A stretch of 64,000 nt of DNA from Rhynchopus sp. YZ270_cl-10 (GCA_964035575.1 OZ037861.1:62001-126000), one strand, 5' to 3'; positions 1 to 10,875 are shown, counted from the stretch's first letter. Translations and numbers: made by a program. The notes: generated from the letters alone by a model not told the origin.

Positions 1-3
1 AAA

Positions 4-43
4 GTTGACTTGAAATACAAAGCCCTCTCGTGAACAGTGTACC
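4..43 (+). repeat. R-C repeat, short copy
   Basis: R-C core: GAAATACAAAGCC, then CTCTCGTGAACAGTGTACC. Longer copies at 3876, 4269, 41496 and 47698 continue through a GGGTGT...ACACCC hairpin to CAACCATGCAGTCCTACA. This copy stops after the core. Confidence 0.6.
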
Positions 44-91
44 TATAAAAAGGGTGCAAAAGAGTAGGTGAATGATAGCACACAAAACAAA

Positions 92-156
92 AGTGAAGTT
101 ATTGATGCAGGCACCTTCCGACTGACCCACGTACGATGCCAGCCATCCGGATGAAA
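92..156 (+). repeat. R-F repeat, copy 1
   Basis: Starts AGTGAAGTTATTGATGCAGG and runs through GACCCACGTACGATG to GGATGAAA. The only other copy seen is at 59625-59685, inside the LRR gene array, with about 85 per cent identity by eye. Confidence 0.55.
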
Positions 157-647
157 AACAAAACAAAGCTAAAAAAAAAGGCCAAAAGTGCAAATGCTCT
201 CAAGACGCAGGTATCGTGGAAGGTATCCATACAGTGCAGCCGTTCCTTGTAGACACCTTACCTACCCACCGCACGACAGTGAAAGTCCATGACTCGGTAA
301 AAACACAAAGTAAAACCACAAGGCAGGTCATTTACTTCACCGTCGTGAGGTGCTGCTGTTGGGCAATTAGTACGGACGTGCCGTCCGTTAGACATGATAG
401 TCGTTTCTCAGCTCTCCACTCCACACCACACAGACCGTGTGTACGCAAACAATCAGACTAGCCAGTTGGGCGTCATTGTGCCCGGGGGGCGGGGCTGTTG
501 CACTGCAGCAAAGGTGCTGACTGATGGGTCAGCATCCTTGGAGTATGTACGTTATGCACGGACAGTTTTCTTTTACTCTTTTTGTGGGTTTTTGTCATTT
601 GTAGAATGATTCTCTCGTTTGGGTTGATGAGGGGAAACAAATAAAGA

Positions 648-691
648 AAAGTTTATAAGATGAACCTAAGCATCTCGTGCTTAGTCACCTT
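648..691 (+). repeat. R-D stem-loop, copy 1
   Basis: R-D defines a hairpin: GTTTATAAGATGA, a 5-7 bp stem, a 7-base loop close to CTCTCGT, then TCACCTT. Stem here CTAAGC/GCTTAG, loop ATCTCGT. Confidence 0.6.
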
Positions 692-754
692 GAAATAAAA
701 AAAGGGCGAGCAGGGGAATAATTTTCAAGAAGAATAATTATAGAGAAAAGCTTT

Positions 755-793
755 TGCTGGGGATGACCTTAGCCTCACAGTGCTTAGTCACTA
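755..793 (+). repeat. R-D stem-loop, decayed copy
   Basis: GGATGACCTTAGC and GTGCTTAGTCAC are recognisable, but the loop and outer arms have drifted. Confidence 0.4.
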
Positions 794-971
794 ATAAAGA
801 ATTAAGAAAAGTCTTTCAAAGAATGTGCCATACACGGTACAGGGTGGAGGCATGCACATCCTTGAGATTCCAGTTCGTCTTGGGAGGGGGGATTCTTGTT
901 TGAACGATCAAATGATCAGAATTGCAAGGATTTCATAAAAAGGATTTGATGGAAAAACAACAATAAGATGT

Positions 972-1011
972 GGCTAAGATGAACCCAAGCCTCTCGTGCT
1001 AAAGTCACCTT
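972..1011 (+). repeat. R-D stem-loop
   Basis: CTAAGATGAACCCAAGC, loop CTCTCGT, GCTAAAGTCACCTT. An extra A weakens the stem to AGC/GCT. Confidence 0.5.
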
Positions 1012-1370
1012 TAAAAAGATGGTTGCGGTCGTGTTCTTCATTTGTTATTTTTGGGGGTGTGTTATCAATGGCATCCAGCTGTGCGCATCTATGGGCAGAA
1101 TTCAAGATAACAAAATGAGAAAGAAAACTAGAAAGGATGAAAGTGCAAATCACATACATATACATGGATTGTAAAGGGTAATTGAATAAACCTTTGTTGT
1201 CGTTTGTTTTGCTTCAGCAAAGGTCACATACTGAGAGAGAAAAAAATGCAGGAACGAGAAAAAGGGGGAAACAAACATGTTGCCTCCACACGACGTACCT
1301 CACGTACTTGCGTTTTATACGGGGTTAATCATTTCAGAAAACTTAGAAGATGGTTGTTCAGCTCCGTGTA

Positions 1371-1854
1371 CATGCACACATGCACACATGCACACATGCA
1401 CACATGCACACATGCACACATGCACACATGCACACATGCACACATGCACACATGCACACATGCACACATGCACACATGCACACATGCACACATGCACACA
1501 TGCACACATGCACACATGCACACATGCACACATGCACACATGCACACATGCACACATGCACACATGCACACATGCACACATGCACACATGCACACATGCA
1601 CACATGCACACATGCACACATGCACACATGCACACATGCACACATGCACACATGCACACATGCACACATGCACACATGCACACATGCACACATGCACACA
1701 TGCACACATGCACACATGCACACATGCACACATGCACACATGCACACATGCACACATGCACACATGCACACATGCACACATGCACACATGCACACATGCA
1801 CACATGCACACATGCACACATGCACACATGCACACATGCACACATGCACACACA
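1371..1854 (+). repeat. Minisatellite, 8-bp unit ATGCACAC x about 60
   Basis: Near-perfect head-to-tail ATGCACAC units over 484 bp with no visible unit variants, implying recent expansion or homogenisation. Because 8 is not a multiple of 3, all frames stay open and give spurious HMHTCTHA-type peptides on both strands. Confidence 0.95.
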
Positions 1855-2765
1855 TCCCTAAACACACCAATCTCAAATCGTTACAAGGCAGCTGATTTTT
1901 GACACTTGGCCAGTCGAGAGAATAAATCGCCTGCACCAAAGATGGGAAGAGCACACGCAGCTCAGACCCCACCACTCCGGCTTCGGAGGAAGCAAGAAGA
2001 AGGTGGGCCCACCTCACATCACACAGCAGGGCGGTGTACATAAACTAAGGGATAGGATCCAGGTTGAATTAAGAAATGTGTAGAAATTACATCCACACGA
2101 GCGTTCTTTTGTTTTGATTTTTTTTTTTTTTCCTTTTTTCCTTTTCGAAATGAGAAAAGGAACACGTGCGGCAACAGAACATCCGCACGCCCTTTATATG
2201 TGTTGGTATCGACGCTCATCCACCAACAGAGGTAGTTCTGTGTGTTTCATTGTTTTTATATTTTTATTTTGGAGAATTGTGCGTTTTTTTTTTCAGAAAA
2301 GGCGATTTGCATTTACTTCCTAATATTGTTTGAATGAAAAGTTTGCTGGGATTCCTGGTTGTACTATGTGTACACACACCTGAGGATGCGCGCCACTACG
2401 AGTAGTTTGGTTTGATATGAAAAAGAACAAAAAAGAGAGAAACACTGATAAGATGACCTCAAGTGGTCACCTTAAAAAAGGCCCTCAACAGGGCGAACGC
2501 CTACATCTTCTCAGTTGAATGGGAAAAGAGAGAGAAAATCGTGTCTTGAAGGATAAACTGCACACATCTTAAAAGAAACGGCTGTAAGATGCGAACCTAT
2601 CATTAGCCACCTAAAACGTTGGGCAAAGAGTAGCTTCTTGAGTTAAGAAAATAAGGGGGTGGAGTTGGAGCCGTGCACACACGACCCTCTACGGGGAAGG
2701 CTTGCACAGGAACGCTTCGTAGTTAGTGTAGTGCACGACGGTAAAGTGAAGTGAATGTGTGACAT

Positions 2766-2798
2766 GTGCAAAACGCCTCTTGGGAGAAGCAGGGCACT
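2766..2798 (+). repeat. R-E stem-loop, partial
   Basis: R-E family: xGTGCAAA...GCACx outer stem around a variable centre. Here GTGCAAAACGCCTC...AGGGCACT; the inner arm resembles the copy at 38626. Confidence 0.45.
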
Positions 2799-2833
2799 GA
2801 GTAAATGATTTTAATGATTTTGTACTTCCCCTG

Positions 2834-2882
2834 CAACTTTGTGATTTCACCGTTGGCTTACAACGGTGAAATCACAAAGTTG
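2834..2882 (+). repeat. R-G hairpin, 22-bp perfect stem
   Basis: Left arm 2834-2855, loop GCTTA 2856-2860, right arm 2861-2882, with 22 of 22 pairs. The inner part GTTG-GCTTA-CAAC is shared exactly with the copies at 4816 and 43742, while the outer stem differs on both sides at the same time. Confidence 0.8.
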
Positions 2883-3400
2883 GATTGGGTTGGGGGGGGA
2901 AAGAGGGGGGGAAAACGCACATTTACTTCACCGTCGTGTGTGGGGGGGTAGTGAGGGGTAGGGAAGGGCAACACAAGACAGGCACCACAGAGTTGAGAGG
3001 AAACCGAGGCCCCTTTGAGAAAAAGTGTTGTTGATTATTATTTTTTTTTTAGACTACTATCCGGGGGGGGGGACAGCACGTCACGATGTTTCTTTGCAGA
3101 ACTTACTACAGTAAGCCCCTTGGAGAAAAAGAGAAAAAGATGTTGACGAGTGTGTTCTGTTCTTCACTCATCTATAAAAAGAAGTAAACGTGAATTGCAA
3201 ATTGGAAGAGGGGGAGGGGGGGAGTGGGGAGAGAGAGAGAGGATGATGTGATATAACTGAACAACCTCCTCGTACAGTATAACGTCTCAGCCAGAACAGT
3301 TACTGTATAACTTGCTGGACGTCCAATTGATGTGGGCTGTGGAGGTGTGTGATTTGCAGCAAAAAAAAAAAAAAAAAAGAAAAAAGAAAGAAAGAAAAAT

Positions 3401-3448
3401 GATAAATTGTTGGAACACTGTAGTTGCCACCGTTGTGCAAGCTCCACT
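3401..3448 (+). repeat. R-A repeat, internally deleted
   Basis: R-A consensus begins GATAAATTGTTGGAGTAGTG, continues TAGTTGCCTCGGTTGTG and TTGCCACAGTTTGTGCAA, and ends ATCTCCACT. This copy keeps both ends and lacks about 20 central bases. A second 5-prime piece lies at 3502-3530. Confidence 0.5.
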
Positions 3449-3642
3449 TTTTTGTGGCCATTCCTATCTGTTTGTTTGTTTGTTTGTTTTTTTTTCCCCC
3501 CGATAATTTGTTGGATTAGTGTAGCTGCCATAATAGACAGTCGTCACTGTATGGTTTTTGTTTTGTTTTGGTATGACAATCGCCCCCTAAGTACCCACCT
3601 TACCTTGTAAGGAAGCGACTTGATAAATCGACACAATAACTT

Positions 3643-3687
3643 TTAACTTGATTGTATTAGTGTAGACACCCGAGGATGAACCCCACT
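3643..3687 (+). repeat. R-B repeat
   Basis: R-B consensus: GAAAACTTGGTTGTATTAG, TGTAGCCACCCGAGGATGAA, CTCCACTATA. It shares TAGTGTAG and CTCCACT with R-A, so the two may be one superfamily. This copy reads ...TGTAGACACCCGAGGATGAACCCCACT. Confidence 0.6.
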
Positions 3688-3875
3688 TTTTTTTTTCCCC
3701 CTTTTTTTTTCGTGAGCACGATGCCCACGATCCAATAATAGTTCTGACTTCATATTTGAGAGGCTGTGACACAAAAAAATGGTGGTCAGTCGCATACCTA
3801 CCCTAACTCCAATAACAAAGTGTACTTAACACGAAATGCACAGTGCGCAGTACACAAAAGAGTGAAAAGTAATTT

Positions 3876-4011
3876 GGCTTGAAATACAAAAAAAAAAAAG
3901 CCCCTCTCATCAACAGTGTACCTTTTGGTACAAAAATGACTAGTGCATCAACCTGGGATTCCCCCCCCCCCAACCATGCAGTCCTACATCCATTTCGTGG
4001 TTTACATCTGG
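3876..4011 (+). repeat. R-C repeat, long copy
   Basis: Core split by an A-run and a C-run, then CAACCATGCAGTCCTACATC and CATTTCGTGGTTTACATC. Loop altered to CTCTCAT. Confidence 0.55.
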
Positions 4012-4268
4012 ATGGATTGTTTTGTTTTGAGAGGGGAAAGGGTTAGAGGAATGAAGGCGGGCCTAGCTCAGTGCACTGCACACATACATTATGGATGAAT
4101 GTTCCGCTGAGCAACTGCCCACACCTGCCATACAAACACCACATCTATAACACAAAATAAAAAAGATCGGGTTTTTTTTTGCTCGTACGTGAACAGTCTC
4201 TCTGCGTTGAAACGCATTGATCACAATCAATACTGTACAGCATAAAAGGTGATCAAAAGAAAAAGGTA

Positions 4269-4382
4269 GAGTTGAAATACAAAAGCCCTCTCGTGAACAG
4301 TGTACCTTTTGTACAAAAAAGAATGACCGGCTGTACTGTGGGGTGGACACCCAACCATGCAGTCCTACAATCCATTTCGTGA
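4269..4382 (+). repeat. R-C repeat, long copy
   Basis: The most typical long copy: core with CTCTCGT, a GTACC/GGTAC-like arm, TGTACTGTGGGGTGGACA and CAACCATGCAGTCCTACAA. Confidence 0.65.
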
Positions 4383-4815
4383 AAATCTTGCACACAGTAG
4401 ACTTCATCGTGACACACATCCTGGGTAAGATTCCCCTCGGGGTGTTGCTACCCATAATTATTGGGTTTTTCAAATATCAGGGGAAAAAATAAATTTGAAA
4501 AAAAAATGAAATAAAAGGGCAATGTCGCATGCCCAATAACGATGCCCAAGCATAACAATGAGTTCTCATTGAAAAACGCAAAACAAATTCACAAAAGAAG
4601 GGAGGGAAAGGGTACGTAATCTTCAGCCTCTTGTACTTCGTCGCCTTGTGAAAAAAAGACCGCCTTTAAGGATGGAAGACGGGAAGTGAGAGAGAAGCAG
4701 GGGCAGCAGAGGGGGAGAGAGACGAGCAAATGTCTGGTGTGATTACAGACCGCCACAAGAGAAGCAGCAGGCTGCGTCGTGGGTGATGACACACAACAGT
4801 GAAGCAAATGACGTT

Positions 4816-4851
4816 GTGGTTTCACCTGTTGGCTTACAACGGTGAAACCAC
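4816..4851 (+). repeat. R-G hairpin, copy 2
   Basis: GTGGTTTCACC paired with GGTGAAACCAC, one bulged T, then GTTG-GCTTA-CAAC. Against the 2834 copy an A:T pair is replaced by G:C on both strands, a compensatory change. Confidence 0.75.
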
Positions 4852-4985
4852 CAAAGCCAAGGCATTTACTTCATCGTTGTGTAAGTGACTGGAGAACCAA
4901 TCGATTATGTTGCTGTTGTGCTGCTCGCGTAGTAAGGGTTAAGGAATTGACGAAATGTGTAGCACGGCGAAGCTTTAAAAAAAAA

Positions 4986-5020
4986 ACTTGTAAGGTGCAT
5001 GTGCCTCTCGTGCACACACG
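4986..5020 (+). repeat. R-D stem-loop, alternative stem
   Basis: Loop CTCTCGT is kept but the stem is TGTGC/GCACA instead of TAAGC/GCTTA, so most of the pairs were replaced with pairing retained. Confidence 0.6.
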
Positions 5021-5125
5021 TCTACACTAAAACCGAGGGGGGGAATAATTCGCGTTGTGGGGAAGTGGGGGTGGTGGGGGTGGTGGGTGACAAATGAGAA
5101 GGGGGGGGGGGAAAAAGTAAATTTT

Positions 5126-5193
5126 GATAAATTGTTGGAGTAGTGTAGTTGCCTCGTTTTGTGTTGCCACAGTTTGTGCAAATCTCCACTGTC
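5126..5193 (+). repeat. R-A repeat
   Basis: Full-length copy matching the consensus from GATAAATTG to CTCCACTGTC, with one T-rich change in the centre. Confidence 0.65.
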
Positions 5194-5606
5194 AATTTTG
5201 ATAACGTGCAGACCACTCAGCCATCGTTGGAATTTTTATTTTTTTGAAAAATGAAATGTGCCTTACCGTGCACACACAAAAGAAAAGCTGGTAAGGTAAG
5301 CCTAAGTCTCATCACTGAAAAGGGTGGTTTTTGGTATAGTTGCCATACAGTTTACTTTTGTTTTTTTGTTTTTGTTTTGCTTTGCATGATCTCCACTGTC
5401 CTTCTTCTTTTCGATTGGTTTATTCTTCTTGTTTTCTCTTTTCCTCCACAAGCTGATTGAACAGGATTTCTAAATCACATCTTCGCGAAGGAAAGAAAGA
5501 GAAAAAAAAATATTTCAAATTGTGTGAAAAAGGGGGGAGAGATCTCTCAATACAAAAAACAAAAAAACAATTTAAAAAAAAAAAAAATGGCCCTCGGAAA
5601 TAAAGA

Positions 5607-5650
5607 AAAGTTTATAAGATAAGTCTAAGCTTCGCGTACTTAGTCACCTT
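5607..5650 (+). repeat. R-D stem-loop
   Basis: GTTTATAAGATAAGT, stem CTAAG/CTTAG, loop altered around TTCGCGT, then TCACCTT. Confidence 0.5.
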
Positions 5651-5683
5651 ATAAGAAGAAAGGGAGAAAGAAGAAGAAAAGGT

Positions 5684-5725
5684 GGTGCAAACACCTCACC
5701 GTACGTAGGCGGACGTAAAGCACTG
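5684..5725 (+). repeat. R-E stem-loop
   Basis: GGTGCAAACACCTCACCG, TACGTAGG, CGGACGTAAAGCACTG. The centre CACCG/CGG matches the copies at 47433 and 48113. Confidence 0.5.
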
Positions 5726-5758
5726 TAAAAGAGAAGGGAGGGGGGTGGGTGGGAGCTA

Positions 5759-5898
5759 ATGGTGGCAATATTGTGATGGGAGCCCCCATTGGAATACACA
5801 AAATACATCAAAAATACACCACAATACACGTGTATTGTGGTGTATTTTTGATGTATTTTGTGTATTCCAATGGGCTCCCATCACAATACTGCCACCAT
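5759..5898. mobile_element. Palindromic MITE, copy 1 (TA target site)
   Basis: Almost the whole 140 bp is one inverted repeat. It begins ATGGTGGCAATATTGTGATG, folds about a centre in ACACGTGT, and ends with the complement. TA on both sides (5757-5758, 5899-5900) suggests a Tc1/mariner-type target duplication. No coding capacity. Confidence 0.8.
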
Positions 5899-5986
5899 TA
5901 GGGTGGGAGCGGGGGGGGGGGGAAGGGAGAGAAAACTTCGATGCATGCATGGACGACGCTGAACGCACACACACACACACACATAA

Positions 5987-6034
5987 GTGGGCCATACTCC
6001 GTTCAGGCGTTACCCACTCTAAACCCGTTATCAA
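5987..6034 (+). repeat. R-H stem-loop in CA tracts
   Basis: R-H copies sit in (CA)n runs: an outer GTGGG/CCCAC or GGGGC/GCCCC stem, an inner hairpin, then TTATCAAAC. Here GTGGGCCATACTCCGTTCAG and GCGTTACCCACTCTAAACC. Confidence 0.6.
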
Positions 6035-6690
6035 ACACACACACACACACACATATACATCTCTAGATAGAGCAAATATGTCGCAGACACGTTTTTGTTC
6101 ATTGTTTTTTTAATTTAATTTCATGACCACAGATGCCATCCTCCGAAAGGGAAAATGCCGTCCGCGGAGGAAGAGGAAGTACGGAAAGAAGGCAAAAAAA
6201 AGGGTGGCAAACGTGCAAACAGTTCTTCAATGCGAGCACTGTACGGCCACACCCTTCTGCCCCTAGCTGCTCCCCCCAGAGGGGGCTACAGCCGTTGACG
6301 AAAACAAAATTGAAAGGTAAAAGAAGAAAAGAAAAGAAGGAAAAAAAAAAGGTTTGTAAATCTGCACCCAAATCCTCGAGTCACCTTAATAAGGGAGATG
6401 GTAAGTAATGTGGTGCGAAACAGGGAAGAGTCCCCCGTGCAATAATGCTGTCTAAGTTTTCAAAAAGAGGGAGAAGGGCTTAAAAAAGTGATCTACTTTT
6501 TTTAAAAAAGATGAAAAATGAAGAAGAGGAGGAGGAGGAGGGGGGCAGAGGGAGGGAGGGAGAGAGGGAGGGGGGGAAGTAGTGTATTTTATTAGATTCG
6601 TCGCTGGGAATCGGTTCTTGCACCTTTTGTTTTGTAGCATGTGGTTACCCCCTCTTTTTTTTCTTTTTCTTTTTTTTTTTTTTTTTCTTT

Positions 6691-6733
6691 GAAAACTTGG
6701 TTGTATTAGTGTAGACACCCGAGGATGAACTAT
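6691..6733 (+). repeat. R-B repeat after a long T tract
   Basis: Follows a roughly 25-base T-rich tract directly; reads GAAAACTTGGTTGTATTAG then TGTAGACACCCGAGGATGAA. It lacks the CTCCACT end. Confidence 0.6.
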
Positions 6734-7345
6734 TTCTTTGTTTGACAACCCAAATTTATTCCCAATTTTTGAGAAATAGGGGATGGTACAAAAACGATGA
6801 AAAAAAAAATTTTTGGCTAATAAAAGGGGATTTGAACCAACCAGCAACGTCACCTTCTCCACACACCAATTCCCTCCCATCGCTTCCACCACAGACACAC
6901 ACACACACACACACACAAGGGGCAGCAGCTCCGGAATGCCAAGACTAGAACCCTTGGCATGATGACGGACCCAGGTGAGTGACGACACCTCCCCTTCAGC
7001 GAGTTGGGCATCGCAGGGTCCGCTCAGGACCCCGTGCCCCCGACGGTAAATGATGAAAACAAACAAATTACTTCTAAAGCGCGCACCACGGATAGACTGC
7101 TCCCCACACATCGGGCCTAGAACCCACCTGCATGCAGGTCCTTTCGAGGTACATCCCTGGTAAACTGGATGACCGACAGTTGGTCTCTCAGGCAAAACTT
7201 ATTTCATACTACACTCGGGGGATGGTCGGGGGTATCTAACCGGGGCGTTGATTGTGGCTAATCCTTGCAAGTGCGGCCTTGATTTAATTAACACGAAATA
7301 CCCTAGGTAACTTGGTTTGAAACACACACACACACACACACACAA

Positions 7346-7457
7346 GCGGCTATACCCCGCTCAGGCGTTACCCACTCTACATCCGTTATCAAACACGCAC
7401 CGGCACACACACATGGAACCATATTCTGTGCAAGAATTACCCCTTTTAGTGATCAAA
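7346..7457 (+). repeat. Two R-H stem-loops
   Basis: 7346-7393 carries the CCGCTCAGG inner arm and CCGTTATCAAAC. 7414-7457 carries ATTCT-GTGC-AAGAAT, TTACCCC and GTGATCAAAC. Both are bounded by CA repeats. Confidence 0.5.
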
Positions 7458-7761
7458 CTCACACCGGCTGGGAAAATGCCCCACTCTAAAGAACTACCCC
7501 ACACCCGCTTCGAACAGGGGAGGCGGGATGAACAAGCAAAAGCCCTTTCTCGAAAGGGAAGAGAAAAAAAAAAAGAAGAAAAAAACCCCACACAAAAGGA
7601 GTGTTTTGCTGTTCTACGACATTCGCCCATTGAAGCAGTGTATTTGGGTATTTTTCCCCCCTAAAATACCCACACCTTTTTGTTCCAGAACAGAACACAT
7701 TTTTTTTTTTTGCCTCATTTTTTTCCCCAGCATAATATACTATACACCCACTCCACCTTCT

Positions 7762-10700
7762 TCAAACTTCAATCAACGGTTCGGTAACGTCCTGCGCACC
7801 CCATGGGGTACCCTCGGTGCTTGCTGTAGACCCTTTTGAGACTGAGGAAGGGACACGTGTCGTTCTGACACTTCCCCCACCACCCCCACCACTCCCAAAC
7901 CCCGACCCCCTCCCTACTGCAAACGAGCTTAGCGAGAGGCTGGTACCACGTCCATGGGTTTTGTCTGCGAGCTTCTCGGGGGGGACAGGTGGTGATTTGG
8001 GGGCGTTTTGTTGGGGTAGATCACGTGACGCTGAGGAGGCGAGGTCTGTTTCGGAGAGATTAGAGGCGCTTCTGACTGAGACATCATTGGCGCTGTGGAA
8101 GAAGAAGGCGCCGTTTCCGCCGCTGCCGCTGCCGCTGGCAACACCACCGCCACCACCACCACCACCCCCCTCCTCCTCATCCCCAGAGCGCGGCGCGAAC
8201 AACGCTGTGCACTCCTTCCCGTCTGCGCCGTTCTCCTGATCAACAAAGATCTCCTCCTGTACGGCGTCCCTCGACCCCTCGCACAGCAGGTAGCACTCCC
8301 CTATGAGGTCGGTGAGGACCTTCACCGCGAGGACACCTACGGCGGTGGCGAGGAGTGTGCGTGCGGTGGCGAAGTGCCATGAGTCGAGGTCGACTGATTC
8401 GTCGTCGCCCACTGTGTAGTAGCCTACAGCAATGAGGGTGACAGCAACGGTTTGGAGTGCGAGAATGCATACATCGGCTAAGGAGTCGCGTGTCTTTGCG
8501 TGTGGCAGGAAGAACAGCTCTAGAGCTAGCAGGGCGGCGAAGATGAATCCAGTGAACAGTTTTACATGTCCGCACCCGGTAGCGGTCTCAACGGGAACGG
8601 CCTGCATGGCAGATACTGTCAAGCTTGCAAGTGCGTCAACCACAGAATACCACGCAAACCTCTGCTTAAACGGCCGCACCGCAGTGCAATAACGGTTCAC
8701 CCAATGGTTTCTTCTTGTTAAACTAACCCACTCTCCTGGTCCGAGCAGAACTGTCTTCGCGGTATTGCGGTGTGGTGTGGTGCGTGTGTACACTGCAAGG
8801 CGTGGGACGTCGGATGCCACGCGGCGGAAGGTGTACACCACGACAGCGATCCCAAGCAGCAAGGACACCACCCCTGCGACCACCAGCACCCCAGAGTCGA
8901 TCGTCGTCGTAGGGCGAAACAGCACCAACAACGCCCCCAAGGTGCCCCCCTGGAAGAGCACCATGAAGACAAACAGCGGGCCTGCAGGGAACCGCAACAG
9001 CCCTTTGATGTCGTCCTTGAAGAAGTTCGGGAACACCGCCTTCCCGATGGTGGAGGCTGCAAGCCAAGCGGAGCCGTGCAGCGCGGTGTACCCTAGCACG
9101 ATGCACCAGTTGCCAAGAATCACACCAAGGCCTTGAGACCCTGCGACCACCCATTGTGTCGGGTGCAGAACGAACGGGAGGGCGTCTGTCTCGGTGAGGA
9201 CGATGAGGTTGCAGGGCTGTGCGACGACCACGGTGCGGATCGCTGTCCCTGCTCCGCCTCCGGTGCCTGCGACAGACCCTACGGACGCAACACTGCCTAT
9301 AGTGTTGATGCGCGACACTTCCTTGCGGGATGCCTCTGTCGTCACCTCCACCACACCCACCGCCACATCAGGCACAGCAGTAGGCACCGCTGTGGGCACA
9401 GCCGTCAGCACCACCACCGGCGCAAGCGTTCTCCCCACCCTCGGCGCCAACGTCGGTGCCACACTAGGAGCAACCGTCTCCGGCACCAACGTCTCTGGTA
9501 TCAACGTAGCCGGCAGGGCGGTCTCTGGTGCCTCTGTGCTTGGCACCTCCGTGTCTGGACTCAATGTGTCTGGCGGCGAGAAGGTCAGCGGTGGCAGGGT
9601 TAGAGGCGCTGCAGTGCGAGGCGCTGTCGTGGGCGGGGACAACGTCAATGGAACCTTTGTTGGTGCGATGGTGACGGCAGTTATTGGCTCCTCAGTTTCT
9701 GGGACCTCTGATGCAGGCAACCCTGTGGGTGCGGGTGTGGGTGCCTCTGTGTCCGACGCTTCAGTCGTGGGCACCTCTGTAATCGGCACCTCTGTGGGCA
9801 CATCGGTCGGGATCACCACTTCGGACACACCGATGACCACAAACCCATCAACACTGCCAGCCACGAAGGTATCACCATAATGCCTGAAGGCAACGTCCCC
9901 TGCACCCCCTGTCTCGATGATGTGGAGCGGGAAGAGCTTATCCCTGCCGCGTGCGAGATGGACGATGAGGAGACGTCCGGTCCCTGTGAAGCAGTATGCG
10001 AAAGGGTCTGTCGCATGAACGCGGGCGTTGCCGGTCAGCTTCTCGACCTGACGGTAGCGTGGGTCGAGGATCTCCGAGAGGTCCTCCCTGGCAAGCGAGA
10101 GCTGCCCCTCGGTGTTGTAGATGAGAACGTTCCGCGCCGCGTTGTCGCCCTCCATCACAGCACCCCGCCCCACAGCAAGCGCCGGGCGGGTCTCGGTCTG
10201 CACGACACTCCCCACCGTGATGTCCGCCCCACGGTACCGATGCAGCTTCGCGGCCTCCTCTTCGCCATCCAACATCATAAACTGCTCCACAGCCTCCAGA
10301 TACGCAAACCCCCTGCACGCCACCCTACAGTCAAACTTCCCTCGGGCCACCCCTTCACCACCACCAAGGATCGGCGCCACATCGTGAAACGTTATCACCC
10401 CGGACCATTGGATGACTAACAGAGACGTTTTTATGATGGTGCTGGTATAAGGCTTGCCACTACCCCCTTCCATCGAAGAAGGCGTAGAAGAGAACGCACC
10501 AGAGTAGGTGACCACCTCGATTTGTCCAGATGCCATGTCAGCGACAAAGAGAAATAGTGTGCTGCCCGACCGCATGCCCGAAATGGAGCTCAGGGAAGGG
10601 GTGGTCAGCTGTGTGCTGGAGGTGACGGTGTAGCGGGACAGCTCCGGCAGATCGGCAGTGTTCAGCGGAACATCGTCCCTCCCCAGGTTCGAGGCAGACA

Positions 10701-10875
10701 CATCGATGCAGATGACTTCCGCACTTCCGTCGACGGTAAAAACGTAGTCAGTTTCAGTGTCAAAATAGGTGTCCAACGTTGCGGCAGTACCTAAGTAACG
10801 GCCTCGGATTTCTTGTGCATCGGTCGATGCTGGGGCGTATGAGAAGAGAAGGAGAAGAAGAAGAAGGGCAACCAT
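7762..10875 (-). CDS. Stalked multi-pass membrane protein (unknown family)
   Basis: From the ATG at 10875 the product is 1037 residues. It has a Leu-run signal peptide (about 1-20) and an ectodomain of about 335 residues with no domain I can name. A Pro/Thr-rich stalk follows at about 356-510 (TEVPT, TEAP and TAVP units), then six to eight hydrophobic segments between about 560 and 860, and a long Gly/Ser-rich tail with a run of nine Gly. This implies a surface or endomembrane protein with the tail in the cytosol. The frame stays open upstream to 11226, but that extension crosses an R-A repeat and has no coding character, so I start at the Met before the Leu run. The membrane block resembles that of the 48658-50202 protein in order and in a P-x(7-8)-GTL turn. 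One exon. Receptor or transporter roles are both possible; nothing decides. Confidence 0.8.
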   Translation of the reverse strand: MVALLLLLLLFSYAPASTDAQEIRGRYLGTAATLDTYFDTETDYVFTVDGSAEVICIDVSASNLGRDDVPLNTADLPELSRYTVTSSTQLTTPSLSSISGMRSGSTLFLFVADMASGQIEVVTYSGAFSSTPSSMEGGSGKPYTSTIIKTSLLVIQWSGVITFHDVAPILGGGEGVARGKFDCRVACRGFAYLEAVEQFMMLDGEEEAAKLHRYRGADITVGSVVQTETRPALAVGRGAVMEGDNAARNVLIYNTEGQLSLAREDLSEILDPRYRQVEKLTGNARVHATDPFAYCFTGTGRLLIVHLARGRDKLFPLHIIETGGAGDVAFRHYGDTFVAGSVDGFVVIGVSEVVIPTDVPTEVPITEVPTTEASDTEAPTPAPTGLPASEVPETEEPITAVTIAPTKVPLTLSPPTTAPRTAAPLTLPPLTFSPPDTLSPDTEVPSTEAPETALPATLIPETLVPETVAPSVAPTLAPRVGRTLAPVVVLTAVPTAVPTAVPDVAVGVVEVTTEASRKEVSRINTIGSVASVGSVAGTGGGAGTAIRTVVVAQPCNLIVLTETDALPFVLHPTQWVVAGSQGLGVILGNWCIVLGYTALHGSAWLAASTIGKAVFPNFFKDDIKGLLRFPAGPLFVFMVLFQGGTLGALLVLFRPTTTIDSGVLVVAGVVSLLLGIAVVVYTFRRVASDVPRLAVYTRTTPHRNTAKTVLLGPGEWVSLTRRNHWVNRYCTAVRPFKQRFAWYSVVDALASLTVSAMQAVPVETATGCGHVKLFTGFIFAALLALELFFLPHAKTRDSLADVCILALQTVAVTLIAVGYYTVGDDESVDLDSWHFATARTLLATAVGVLAVKVLTDLIGECYLLCEGSRDAVQEEIFVDQENGADGKECTALFAPRSGDEEEGGGGGGGGGVASGSGSGGNGAFFFHSANDVSVRSASNLSETDLASSASRDLPQQNAPKSPPVPPEKLADKTHGRGTSLSLSSFAVGRGSGFGSGGGGGGSVRTTRVPSSVSKGSTASTEGTPWGAQDVTEPLIEV

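Larger units (their letters stand above)
1..7761. other. Gene-free field of short stem-loop repeats
   Basis: No open frame here has coding character: the frames are short, overlap on both strands and run through homopolymers and microsatellites. The stretch is built of short (30-120 bp) dispersed repeat families listed separately (R-A to R-H), one MITE, one minisatellite, CA runs and long A, T and G tracts. Parts I could not assign: 157-647, 1012-1370, 1855-2765, 2883-3400, 4383-4815, 5194-5606, 6035-6690 and 6734-7345. The last holds two GGGTTCTAG motifs on the minus strand (near 6948 and 7109) that recall a pol III B box, but no cloverleaf folds around them. Confidence 0.7.

Noticed and set aside
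1204-2041. Several 170-230 residue frames on both strands across the minisatellite
   Set aside because: They are forced by an 8-bp unit without stop codons (HMHTCTHA and CVHVCMCA peptides) and have no coding signature.
6900-7210. tRNA genes suggested by GGGTTCTAG motifs on the minus strand
   Set aside because: No acceptor stem or anticodon arm of proper length could be folded.
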